Positions 9,358-18,111 of a stretch of DNA of 64,000 nt are shown in pieces. The position numbers and the translations under genes were made by a program. Source of the DNA: Dokdonella fugitiva (GTDB lineage: Bacteria > Pseudomonadota > Gammaproteobacteria > Xanthomonadales > Rhodanobacteraceae); assembly GCF_014138265.1 (NCBI RefSeq), contig NZ_JACGXL010000002.1, forward strand, positions 434,001 to 498,000, in the 5' to 3' direction. Under the pieces are notes generated by a model, which ran no database searches, was not told the DNA's origin, and was given only the letters and a program-made list of their open reading frames with translations. Every line of letters starts with the position of its first letter. Positions within the stretch are counted from its first letter, which is position 1.

Positions 9358-12135
9358 ATGCCGCCACGCCTCGTACTCATCGACGGTTCGTCGTACCTCT
9401 ACCGTGCGTTCCACGCGCTGCCGCCGCTGACCAACGCGGCCGGCGAGCCGACCGGCGCGCTGTTCGGCGTCGTCAACATGCTGCGCACGATCCTCAAGCA
9501 GCGGCCCGACTACGCCGCGTTCGTCGCCGACGCGCCCGGGCGCACGTTCCGCGACGACCTCTACGCCGAATACAAGGCGAACCGCCAGGCGATGCCCGAC
9601 GACCTCGTCGCGCAGGTCGAGCCGATGCTCGCGATCGTCGGCGCGCTCGGTTTCCCGATCCTGCGCGTAGACGGCGTCGAGGCCGACGACGTGATCGGCA
9701 CGCTCGCGCGGCGCGCGAACGCGGACGGCATCGACGTCACGATCTCCACCGGCGACAAGGATTTCGCGCAGCTGGTCGTGCCCGGCATCGAACTCGTCAA
9801 CACGATGACGAACACGACGCTCGACGCCGCCGCGGTGATGGAGAAGTTCGGCGTGCGGCCGGAGCAGATCGTCGACTACCTCGCGCTCATGGGCGACAGC
9901 GTCGACAACATCCCCGGCGTGGAGAAGTGCGGACCGAAGACCGCGGCCAAATGGCTGGCCGAGTACGGCAGCCTCGACGGCGTGATCGCGCACGCGGCCG
10001 AGGTCGGTGGCAAGATCGGCGAGAACCTGCGCAAGGCGCTGCCGCAGTTGCCGCTGTCGCGCCAGCTCGCGACGATCCGCACCGACGTGCCGCTCGCCGA
10101 AGGCCCGCGCGACCTGCATCTGCGCGAGCGCGACGCCGACACGCTGCGCACGCTCTATCGCCGCTACGAATTCAACGCGGCGTTGAAGGAACTCGACGCC
10201 GGCAGCGAGCCCGTCGCGCGCGCCGCGCCCGATCTGCCCGCGGCCGAGCTGCCGCAACGGCGCGAATTCGGCGTGCGCGGGATTTCGCCGCCACCGGCAC
10301 CGAGCACGGATCCGCAACTGACGGGGCCCGGCCACTACGAACTCGTCATGACCGAGGCCCAGCTCGACGCCTGGCTCGCGAAGCTCGCCGCGGCCGACCT
10401 CGTCGCGTTCGACAGCGAGACCGATTCACTCGATCCGATGCAGGCGCGCATCGTCGGCGTGTCGATCGCGGCGTCGCCGCGCGAGGGCGCCTACATCCCG
10501 CTCGCGCACGACTACCCCGGCGCGCCCGCGCAACTCGACGCCGCGCACGTGCTCGCGCGCCTCAAGCCGCTGCTCGAGGACGCGACGCGGCCGAAGGTCG
10601 GCCAGCACGCGAAGTACGACATCAACGTGCTGTCGACGCACGGCGTCGCCTTGCGCGGCGTCGCGCACGACACCATGCTCGAATCGTACGTGCTCAATTC
10701 CACCGGGTCGCGGCACGACATGGACACGCTCGCGCGGCGGCACCTCGGTTACGAGACCGTGCCGTACGAACAGGTGACCGGGCGCGGCGCGAAGCAGATC
10801 CCGTTCTCGCAGGTCGACCTCGACACCGCGTGCCGCTACGCCGCCGAGGACGCCGACGTGACCCTGCGCCTGCATCGCGCGTTGTGGCCCAAGCTCGAAG
10901 CCGAGCCGGGCCTGCGCACGGTGTACGAGACGATCGAGATGCCGCTCGTGCCGGTGCTCGCGCGCATGGAACAGCGCGGCGTGCTGATCGACGTCGCGGC
11001 GCTCAAGCGGCAGAGCCACGAGCTCGCGCGGCGCATGCACGAGATCAACGAGCGCGCGCACGCGATCGCCGGTCGCAGCTTCAGCCTCGACTCGCCCAAG
11101 CAGCTGCAGGCGATGCTGTTCGACGAACTGAAACTGCCCGCGCTGATGAAGACGCCGAGCGGGCAGCCGTCGACGAACGAGGAGGCGCTCGAGGCGATCG
11201 CCGACCAGCACGAACTGCCGCGCCTGATCCTCGACTACCGCGGCCTCGCCAAGCTGCGCTCGACCTACACCGAGAAGCTCGCCGACAACGTCAATCCGCG
11301 CACCGGCCGCGTGCACACGAGCTACAACCAGGCGACCGCGGCGACCGGCCGGCTGTCGTCGGTCGAGCCGAACCTGCAGAACATCCCGATCCGCACCGAG
11401 GAAGGGCGGCGCATCCGCCAGGCATTCGTCGCGCCGCCGGGCTGGAAGGTCGTCGCCGCCGACTATTCGCAGATCGAGCTGCGCATCATGGCGCACCTGT
11501 CCGGCGATCCGGGCCTGCTCGCCGCGTTCCACGGCAACCAGGACGTGCATCGCGCGACCGCGGCGGAAGTGTTCGGCCTGCCGCTCGAGCAGGTCGACGG
11601 CAACCAGCGTCGCGCGGCGAAGGCGATCAACTTCGGCCTCATGTACGGCATGAGCGCGTTCGGGCTCGCGCGCCAGCTCGGTGTCGGTCGTGGCGAGGCG
11701 CAGGACTACATGGCGCGCTACTTCTCCCGCTACCCGGGCGTGCGCGACTTCATGGAGCGCGTGCGCGAGCAGGCGCACCGCGACGGTTACGTCGAGACCG
11801 TGTTCGGTCGCCGCCTCCACCTCGACTACATCCACTCGCGCAACGCGGCGCAGCGCGCGGGAGCCGAGCGCGCCGCGATCAACGCGCCGATGCAGGGCAC
11901 CGCGGCCGACATCATCAAGCGCGCGATGATCACGGTCGACGCCTGGCTGCTCGAGCGCCAGGACGCCGCGCACATGCTCATGCAGGTGCACGACGAACTC
12001 GTGTTCGAGGTGCGCGAGGACGCGGTCGAGGCGATCGTCGCCGGCGTGCGCGAGCGCATGGCCGGTGCGGTCGAACTCGATGTCCCGCTCGTGGTCGATG
12101 TCGGCGTCGGCGCGAACTGGGACGAAGCGCACTGA
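9358..12135 (+). CDS. polA: DNA polymerase I
   Basis: A 925-residue three-domain polymerase I for Okazaki-fragment processing and repair. The 5'-3' exonuclease domain is at 1 to about 300 (LIDGSSYLYRAFHA, EADDVIGTLA, STGDKDFAQLV, GDSVDNIPGV). The proofreading domain keeps its catalytic acids (Asp352 and Glu354 in FDSETDS, KYDINVL, YAAEDADV). The polymerase domain has AADYSQIELRIMAH near 701, RRAAKAINFGLMYG and QVHDELVFEV near 878. Length matches the family. The ATG at 9358 is the only start consistent with the conserved N-terminus. Flanked by two sigma/kinase cassettes and followed by a small RNA candidate. Confidence 0.98.
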   Translation: MPPRLVLIDGSSYLYRAFHALPPLTNAAGEPTGALFGVVNMLRTILKQRPDYAAFVADAPGRTFRDDLYAEYKANRQAMPDDLVAQVEPMLAIVGALGFPILRVDGVEADDVIGTLARRANADGIDVTISTGDKDFAQLVVPGIELVNTMTNTTLDAAAVMEKFGVRPEQIVDYLALMGDSVDNIPGVEKCGPKTAAKWLAEYGSLDGVIAHAAEVGGKIGENLRKALPQLPLSRQLATIRTDVPLAEGPRDLHLRERDADTLRTLYRRYEFNAALKELDAGSEPVARAAPDLPAAELPQRREFGVRGISPPPAPSTDPQLTGPGHYELVMTEAQLDAWLAKLAAADLVAFDSETDSLDPMQARIVGVSIAASPREGAYIPLAHDYPGAPAQLDAAHVLARLKPLLEDATRPKVGQHAKYDINVLSTHGVALRGVAHDTMLESYVLNSTGSRHDMDTLARRHLGYETVPYEQVTGRGAKQIPFSQVDLDTACRYAAEDADVTLRLHRALWPKLEAEPGLRTVYETIEMPLVPVLARMEQRGVLIDVAALKRQSHELARRMHEINERAHAIAGRSFSLDSPKQLQAMLFDELKLPALMKTPSGQPSTNEEALEAIADQHELPRLILDYRGLAKLRSTYTEKLADNVNPRTGRVHTSYNQATAATGRLSSVEPNLQNIPIRTEEGRRIRQAFVAPPGWKVVAADYSQIELRIMAHLSGDPGLLAAFHGNQDVHRATAAEVFGLPLEQVDGNQRRAAKAINFGLMYGMSAFGLARQLGVGRGEAQDYMARYFSRYPGVRDFMERVREQAHRDGYVETVFGRRLHLDYIHSRNAAQRAGAERAAINAPMQGTAADIIKRAMITVDAWLLERQDAAHMLMQVHDELVFEVREDAVEAIVAGVRERMAGAVELDVPLVVDVGVGANWDEAH

Positions 12136-12259
12136 GGCGCGGAAAGGGCGCGTCCGCGCCCATATAGGCCATTCGTCATGCCCGCGCCGAAGCATGAATG
12201 CCCGCTAAACGGGACCGAAAGCGGGCTGGAAACTTTCGCACCGAATCCCGATCTATCTT

Positions 12260-12386
12260 TCCGGGTGCACGCAACGGCACCCCCGGTTGGCTCACCTCCC
12301 TGAGTGCAACCCGCGAAGCCCGATCCCTCCCCAGATCGGCCTTCCCCGCCCCGAGGGCTCCCCCTGGCCCTCGGGGCTTTTCTTTT
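12260..12386 (+). ncRNA. Candidate small regulatory RNA with C-rich hairpin loops (sX13-like, downstream of polA)
   Basis: About 125 nt beginning 125 bp after polA fold on paper into successive hairpins and end in a strong intrinsic terminator. Hairpin 12286-12310 (GTTG..CTCA/TGAG..CAAC) has loop CCTCCC. Hairpin 12320-12339 (CCGATC/GATCGG) has loop CCTCCCCA. The terminator hairpin 12348-12377 has loop TCCCCCTG. An additional imperfect stem lies at 12261-12286. C-rich loops facing G-rich ribosome sites are the hallmark of sX13 of Xanthomonas. As far as I recall, Spot 42 of E. coli and sX13 occupy this same post-polA site. A possible -10 (TATCTT, 12254-12259) would give a start near 12266. There is no open reading frame of note. 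Identification is structural inference. Confidence 0.6.
12348..12386 (+). terminator. Rho-independent terminator of the small RNA candidate
   Basis: Perfect 11-bp inverted repeat GCCCCGAGGGC (12348-12358) and GCCCTCGGGGC (12367-12377) with an 8-nt C-rich loop, followed by TTTTCTTTT. This is the strongest terminator in the window. It lies 212 bp past polA, too far to be needed for polA alone. Confidence 0.9.
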
Positions 12387-12642
12387 GTGCGTTCGTCCGT
12401 GAACGCTGCGATCTGGCAGGTCCTTCCGAGCACCCGTACGGGTCGGCTTCGGATGGTCCAGAGCGGCCATCCATGGCCGCACTCCTCAAATGAAGCATGC
12501 TTCGATCGAAAGGCGCGAGTTGCATCTCGTCGGCCGACGCGTTCGGGCGAAGCGCGCTTGCGGGAGGGACATTCCCTGAACGGGATCATCGGCGCAGGGC
12601 TTGCACCTATACTGACTGCAGGGTGTTTGCCGGGATAGGGGC

Positions 12643-13212
12643 ATGGCCGGGGATGTCACCGCGCTCATCGAGGCTGCCAGCGGCGGAGGGGACGCTTGCG
12701 CGTTGCAGGCGTTGTTCGAGCGCGTCTACGACGAACTGAAGGTGCTCGCCCGGCGGCAGCTCGCGAGTTCGGGCTCGTCGACCCTGAACACCACGGCGCT
12801 CGTCCACGAGGCCTACGTCAAGCTCGCCGGGTCGCGCGAGCGCGAACTGCACGGGCGTGCGCATTTCTTCGCGCTCACCGCCAAGGCGATGCGGCAGATC
12901 GTCATCGATCACGCACGCGCACGGGCGACCGAGAAGCGCGGCGGCCATCCGGCCAACATCCTCGAACTCGATGCGGCAGCCGACGTCATCGCCGGCGAAA
13001 TGCCTGCGGACGAGCTGTTGCGGCTCGACCGCGCGCTGACCTTGCTCGAAAGCGAGGAGCCGCGCCTGGCGAAGCTGGTGGAGCTGCGCTTCTTCGGCGG
13101 CCTCGGCATCGCCGAGATATCCCTGCTGCAGGCGATCAGCCCGCGCACCCTGAATCGCGACTGGCGGCGCGCGAAGGCGCACCTCTACGTCCACATGCAC
13201 CCCGACGTATGA
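12643..13212 (+). CDS. ECF-type RNA polymerase sigma factor (TIGR02999-like), second copy
   Basis: A 189-residue sigma factor clearly paralogous to the one at 7864-8430: TALVHEAYVKLAG, HFFALTAKAMRQIVIDHARA in region 2, and ELRFFGGLGIAEISLLQAISPRTLNRDWRRAKAHL in region 4. AGGGG lies just before the ATG and a TATACT hexamer at 12608-12613 may be its -10. No anti-sigma gene follows; instead a TPR-kinase gene starts 82 bp downstream. The region 12387-12642 before it contains no gene that I can recognise. Confidence 0.9.
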   Translation: MAGDVTALIEAASGGGDACALQALFERVYDELKVLARRQLASSGSSTLNTTALVHEAYVKLAGSRERELHGRAHFFALTAKAMRQIVIDHARARATEKRGGHPANILELDAAADVIAGEMPADELLRLDRALTLLESEEPRLAKLVELRFFGGLGIAEISLLQAISPRTLNRDWRRAKAHLYVHMHPDV

Positions 13213-13294
13213 AGCGGCCGCGCGGCGCCGACCTGGCGGCGGATTCCTTCGGCGCCCGGCGCGGGCGGCGCGACGGCGCCGGCGGTCGCCGCGG

Positions 13295-16192
13295 ATGAAC
13301 CGCGCGCGCGTCGATGCGTTGTTCGCGCACGCGATCGACCTGCGCGAGGACGAACGCGCGGACTGGCTCGCGCGCGAGTGCGCCGACGATGCCGAGCGCG
13401 CGCACGTCGAACGGCTGCTGCGCGCCGACGCAAGCGCCGGCGATTTCCTCGAACAACCACCCGCGCTGGTCGCGGCCGCCGTGAGCGGCGTCGTGCAGGA
13501 GCGCGGCAGTCCGACCGTGTTCGGCGCCTATCGCGTCGTGCGGTCGATCGGCGTCGGCGGCATGGGCGAGGTGTGGCTCGCCGAGCGCGACGACGGCGAG
13601 TTCCAGCAACGCGTCGCGATCAAGCGCCTCGCCTACCCGACGCCGGGATTGCTGCACCGGTTCCGCCAGGAACGGCAGATCCTCGCCCGGCTCGAGCACG
13701 CGCACATCGCACGGCTCATCGACGGCGGCCTCGACGCGGGCGGCATGCCGTACCTGGCGATGGAATACGTCGACGGCGTGCCGATCACGCGCCACGTCGC
13801 CGACGCGGCGCCGGACCTGAAGGCGCTGCTCGAGCTCTTCCTGCGCGTCTGCGACGCGGTGCAGTACGCGCACCAGAACCTCGTCGTCCACCGCGACCTC
13901 AAGCCGTCGAACATCTTCGTCACCGCCGACGGCACGCCGAAGCTGCTCGACTTCGGCATCGCCAAGGTGCTGAGCGCCGATACGACCGATGCGCCGACGC
14001 AGACGGTCGCGCGCCTGCTGACGCCCGACTACGCCGCGCCCGAACAGTTCGACGGCGGCGCGATCACCACCGCGACCGACGTCTACGCGCTCGGTGTCGT
14101 GTTGTACGAGTTGCTGACCGGCAGGCATCCGTATCGCCATGCGCGTGGCGGCGCCAGCGCGGGTGACGTTCCCGACCCGCTGCCGCCGAGCGCCGCGAGT
14201 CGCGATCGCCGTGCCGCGCGCACGACCGGCCGCGTGCCGCGCGGCGACCTCGATCGCATCGTCCTCGTCGCGATCGCGCGCGATGCGTCGCGCCGCTACG
14301 CCTCGGCCGAGGCATTCGCGACCGACATCCGCCGTTACCTCGACGGTCGCCCGGTCAGCGCGAACCCGGGCAGCCTCGGTTACCGCTTGCGCAAGTTCGC
14401 CGCGCGCAACCGCTACCCGCTCGGCGCCGCACTGGTCGTGGTCGCGGCGTGCGTCGCGGCGACCGCGGTGGGCTGGCGCCAGATGCAGCGCGCGAACGAA
14501 CAGGCAGCGCGCGCGCAGGCGGCGCGGCAGTTCCTCGCCGGTGTCTTCGAGCAGGCCGGCCCGAATCGGAGCCAGGGCAAGCCGATGACGGCGCACGAAC
14601 TGTTGGAACGCGGCGAACAGCAACTGGGCCGTTTCGGCGGGGAACCGGCCATCGAAGCGGATCTGACCGGCCTGATCGCCGGGCTGTACTGGGACATCGG
14701 AGACGCCGAGCGTGCGCTGGCCTTGCTCAAGCAGGCGGACGCCGCGATCGACGATCCGCGCGTACCGGACGAGATCAAGGCGCGCAACCTGGTCAGGCGG
14801 GCGATGATCGAGAGACGCAACAAGAACAACGATGTCGCCGTGGTGCATGCACGACAGGCGCTGGATCGTGCCGAGCGTGCCGGAGCCGTCGCGGCGCGCG
14901 AGCGCTCGGACGCCCGCCGCGCGATCATGCTGGCGACGGAGGGAGCCGCCGGCGTCGACTACACGGCGGTCGCGCGCGACGCGCAAGCATTGCTGGCCGA
15001 AGACGAAGCGCGGTTCGGCGGGCGCAGCGACATGGTCGCCAAGGATCTCGGTCTTCTCGTCGTCGCGCTGCTGAATGCCGGTCAATACCGCGCGGGCGTC
15101 GATGCGTCGCGTCGCGCGCTGGAGATCGATGGCGCGCTGTACGGCGAACGCAGCGCTGCGGTCAGCGACGACCTGTTCTACATCGGCATGGGCCTGCTCC
15201 AGATGGCGGATTTTGCCGGCGCCGAGGCCGCGCTGGAACACTGCGCGGCCGTCCGCACCGACGTGTACGGCGCCGACAACATCGAAACGATCGACGCCCG
15301 CACTTTCGTGCTGCTGGTCGAGGAATTGTTGGGCCGCTACGCCGAAGTGCTGCCGAAACGATTGCAACTGCTCGAGGATCAGCGTCGTTTCCGCGACAGC
15401 AACCCGGGCATGCTGGCGGACGCATACAACATGCTCGGCGACAGCTACGTCATACTCGGCCGGTTCGCCGAAGCCGAGAGCGCGCAGCGCGAGTCGCTGG
15501 CGATACGGGCCGGCAAGGACGGCACCAATGACAGCATCGCCAGTCGGCGGGCGCTCAGCAGTCTGAGCGACGCGCTGCAACTCGAGGGACGCTACTCCGA
15601 GGCGGAAGCGGCGCGCCGCAAGACGCTCGCGCTCGCCGTCGCCGCCTATCCCACCGGCGGCGACGTGCCCAACGCCGAGCGCGGCGAGCTGGGCAACATC
15701 CTGCGCCTGCAGCATCGCCACGCGGAAGCGCTCGATGAGTTGCGCCAGGCGGCGACTGCGCTCGAAGGCGGCAGCAAGGTCCATGCGTCGATGGTGCAGG
15801 CCCAGCTGGCGGAAGCCGAGCTGGACGCAGGCCATCCCGACCTTGCCTTCGCCGCGGCGACACGCGGCCTCGAACTCGGGCGCGCGAGCATGCCTCGCGG
15901 CCAGCGCCGGCTCGCCTATCCGTTGTTCGCGCTGGCCCGGGCTGAACTCGCGCGCGAGCACCCGGCCGAGGCCGAGCCGCTGCTGCGCGAAGCGCTCGCC
16001 GTGCGCAGCCCGCCGTATCCTGCGCACGATCCACGCGTGCTCGAAGTGAAGGTCGCGCTCGTCGATGCGCTGACCGGGCTCGGCCGGCCGGCGGAAGCAC
16101 AGGCGCTGCGCGCCGAGATCGAGCCGCTGCTGAAGGCGTCGGCGACACCGTATGCGAAGGACCTGCTCGAACGACTGGGCGCGCGGCGGTAG
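13295..16192 (+). CDS. Membrane Ser/Thr protein kinase with TPR sensor half, second copy
   Basis: A 965-residue homologue of the kinase at 5108-7867 with the same order: short N-terminal helical region, kinase domain about 75-350 (IGVGGMGEVW, Lys110, HRDLKPSN at 199-206, DFG 219-221, YAAPEQ), one membrane helix (YPLGAALVVVAACVAATAVG), then TPR-like repeats to the end. All catalytic residues are present. It probably senses a periplasmic or envelope state through the TPR half and acts on the sigma factor encoded just upstream; that link is inference from gene order. Downstream come two secreted-protein genes on the same strand. Confidence 0.9.
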   Translation: MNRARVDALFAHAIDLREDERADWLARECADDAERAHVERLLRADASAGDFLEQPPALVAAAVSGVVQERGSPTVFGAYRVVRSIGVGGMGEVWLAERDDGEFQQRVAIKRLAYPTPGLLHRFRQERQILARLEHAHIARLIDGGLDAGGMPYLAMEYVDGVPITRHVADAAPDLKALLELFLRVCDAVQYAHQNLVVHRDLKPSNIFVTADGTPKLLDFGIAKVLSADTTDAPTQTVARLLTPDYAAPEQFDGGAITTATDVYALGVVLYELLTGRHPYRHARGGASAGDVPDPLPPSAASRDRRAARTTGRVPRGDLDRIVLVAIARDASRRYASAEAFATDIRRYLDGRPVSANPGSLGYRLRKFAARNRYPLGAALVVVAACVAATAVGWRQMQRANEQAARAQAARQFLAGVFEQAGPNRSQGKPMTAHELLERGEQQLGRFGGEPAIEADLTGLIAGLYWDIGDAERALALLKQADAAIDDPRVPDEIKARNLVRRAMIERRNKNNDVAVVHARQALDRAERAGAVAARERSDARRAIMLATEGAAGVDYTAVARDAQALLAEDEARFGGRSDMVAKDLGLLVVALLNAGQYRAGVDASRRALEIDGALYGERSAAVSDDLFYIGMGLLQMADFAGAEAALEHCAAVRTDVYGADNIETIDARTFVLLVEELLGRYAEVLPKRLQLLEDQRRFRDSNPGMLADAYNMLGDSYVILGRFAEAESAQRESLAIRAGKDGTNDSIASRRALSSLSDALQLEGRYSEAEAARRKTLALAVAAYPTGGDVPNAERGELGNILRLQHRHAEALDELRQAATALEGGSKVHASMVQAQLAEAELDAGHPDLAFAAATRGLELGRASMPRGQRRLAYPLFALARAELAREHPAEAEPLLREALAVRSPPYPAHDPRVLEVKVALVDALTGLGRPAEAQALRAEIEPLLKASATPYAKDLLERLGARR

Positions 16193-16390
16193 GGCGTCTT
16201 CGAGCGAGCAAGGCGGAGTTCTGGCGTGCGCGCTTGCGTCGTGCGGGCATTCCTCGTCCGGATGCGCGTGCGACCGCGAAGCGCCGCTGCGACGGTTCGC
16301 GCGGCGCCGCCGACCCGATGGCGTCGTTTTGCGCGCCTTCCCGTACGAGGCAGTGAGGGAGCATCCCCTCGCCACGCTTCGGGAACCGTC

Positions 16391-17767
16391 ATGAATCGTT
16401 GGACATGGCTCGTCGCGCTCGCCGCAGCGCTCGGCGTCGGCGCGACCGCGGCACGCGCGCAAAGCTTCACCTACCACGGCTCGCTACAGGACGCGGGCAA
16501 GGCCGCCGACGGCCGCTACGACATGCAGCTCACGCTCTACTCGCAGCGCAACGGCGGCACGATCGTCGCCGGACCCGTCACGCTGTTCGGCGTCGTCGTG
16601 ACGGAAGGCCGGTTCGTCACTCAGGTCGACTTCGGCACGTTGCCGCACGCGCTCGCGCAGGGCTGGGTCGAAGTCAAGGTGAAGGCGGCCGCCGATACCG
16701 CGTTCACGTCGCTCGACGCGCGCTCGCCGGTCACGCCGGACGGCGGCTGCCCGGGCTCGTGGGCGCTCGATGGCAACGTCGGCACGTCCTCGAGCAGCTT
16801 CCTGGGCACGCTCGACGCGATGCCCGTGTGGATCGAAGCGAACAACACCCTCAACACCGTATTCCGCCCGAACGGTGCGGTCGGCCTGGCGCATCCGGAC
16901 GGAGAGAACGGCGCGTATTCGGTCGCGATCGGCTTTCACGCGAAGACCAACAACGCCGGTTCCACGATGGTCGGCGGTTACCAGGACGGCGGCCTGTCGC
17001 AGGCGATCGGCGGCGATTCGGCGCCCAACCAGTTCATCGTCGGTGCGGCCGGTGGCATGGGCATCAACACCGCGCATGCGCCCGACGGCAACGCATTGCG
17101 CGACGAGCTGACCATCGCGCCGTCCGCCGTGCTGCCCGGCACCAACGCCGACCTCACGCTCGAAACGAGCACGACGGACGGCTACTCCGGCTTCCATTTC
17201 GAGGCCGCACCGAACGGATTCCTCACGCTCCACGGCCTGTACACCGCGAGCGGCGTGCTCGACTACGACAACCTGCTGCGGGTGAACTACAGCCACAACA
17301 TCGGCGGCTATTTCGCGTTCAACGGCAGTACCTACACCGGTCCGATCACGGTCGGCAATGCCGGCGGAGGCTTCGGCAACGGCGCCTACGTGTCGACCGG
17401 CGGCGTCTGGACCAACGCATCGAGCCGCTCGTTCAAGGAAGGTTTCGCCGCGGTCGATGCCGCGGCGGTGCTCGACAAGCTCGTCGCGCTGCCGTTGCAG
17501 ACCTGGGTCTACAAGGCGTCGCACGAGGAAGGGCAGCACATGGGGCCGTTCGCCGAGGACTTCGCGCGCACGTTCGGCCTCGGCAACGACGAGCAGCACA
17601 TCGCGACCGTCGACGAGAGCGGCGTCGCGTTCGCGGCGATCCAGGGACTCAACCGCAAGGTGGAGCGCGAGAACGCGGCGCTGCGCACGCAGAACGCCGA
17701 GTTGCGTGAACGGCTGGAGCGGATCGCCGCGCGGCTCGATGCGCTGGACGCCCGCGGGGAGAAGTGA
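16391..17767 (+). CDS. Secreted protein with C-terminal S74-type (tail-fibre) chaperone domain
   Basis: A 458-residue protein. A signal peptide ends at about residue 24 (ARAQ), and the mature form opens SFTYHGSLQDAGKAADGRYD, an N-terminal pattern seen in many secreted proteins of xanthomonads and planctomycetes. The middle is Gly/Asn-rich and beta-like. The C-terminal 110 residues (ASSRSFKEGF, VYKASHEEGQHMGPFAEDF, then coiled coil KVERENAALRTQNAELRERL) match the intramolecular chaperone/peptidase S74 domain of phage tail fibres, which drives trimer assembly and can self-cleave. No phage genes surround it, so it is a chromosomal cell-surface or secreted trimer. Start 16391 was chosen because it yields the signal peptide. 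Confidence 0.75.
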   Translation: MNRWTWLVALAAALGVGATAARAQSFTYHGSLQDAGKAADGRYDMQLTLYSQRNGGTIVAGPVTLFGVVVTEGRFVTQVDFGTLPHALAQGWVEVKVKAAADTAFTSLDARSPVTPDGGCPGSWALDGNVGTSSSSFLGTLDAMPVWIEANNTLNTVFRPNGAVGLAHPDGENGAYSVAIGFHAKTNNAGSTMVGGYQDGGLSQAIGGDSAPNQFIVGAAGGMGINTAHAPDGNALRDELTIAPSAVLPGTNADLTLETSTTDGYSGFHFEAAPNGFLTLHGLYTASGVLDYDNLLRVNYSHNIGGYFAFNGSTYTGPITVGNAGGGFGNGAYVSTGGVWTNASSRSFKEGFAAVDAAAVLDKLVALPLQTWVYKASHEEGQHMGPFAEDFARTFGLGNDEQHIATVDESGVAFAAIQGLNRKVERENAALRTQNAELRERLERIAARLDALDARGEK

Positions 17768-17768
17768 C

Positions 17769-18083
17769 ATGTCGACCTTCAACCCGGTGATCCGCGGCGG
17801 GCCGACCTGGCTCGCGTTCCTCGTGCTGGCCGGCATCGGCGCGACGCCGGTGCCAGGCAGTGCCGAATCGCCGCGCTACACGCTGCGTGGCAGTTTCGAG
17901 TCGAGTCCGCGGTCGCAGGACGGTGCCGCGTCGATGCAGCTCAGCGCGCGCCTGTCGTCGCCGGCACGCGGCGCGGTCCTGCAGGCAGGCGGCGACTTCG
18001 TCGTCGTCGCGGGCATCGCCTCGTCGCCGCTCGGCTGCGCCGACGACACGATCTTCGTCAACGGCTTCGAGACGCCCGGATGA
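17769..18083 (+). CDS. Small secreted protein ending in an IF-x-x-GFE tail
   Basis: A 104-residue protein with a signal peptide (membrane-spanning LAFLVLAGIGATPVPG) and a short mature part. It begins 1 bp after the stop of the S74-domain gene, so the two are surely co-transcribed. It ends CADDTIFVNGFETPG, close to the end of the subtilisin-like protease at 43638-45632 (DGNDTIFDDGFDGP). No family is recognised. The shared tail suggests a common sorting or processing fate, which is inference. Confidence 0.65.
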   Translation: MSTFNPVIRGGPTWLAFLVLAGIGATPVPGSAESPRYTLRGSFESSPRSQDGAASMQLSARLSSPARGAVLQAGGDFVVVAGIASSPLGCADDTIFVNGFETPG

Positions 18084-18111
18084 TCGTCGCGCGCGCGGCG
18101 GGATCGGCGGC

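Noticed and set aside
12145-12161. GGGCGCG-TC-CGCGCCC palindrome just after polA as a polA terminator.
   Set aside because: The loop is only 2 nt, there is no T-run, and GC-rich palindromes of this size are common by chance here.
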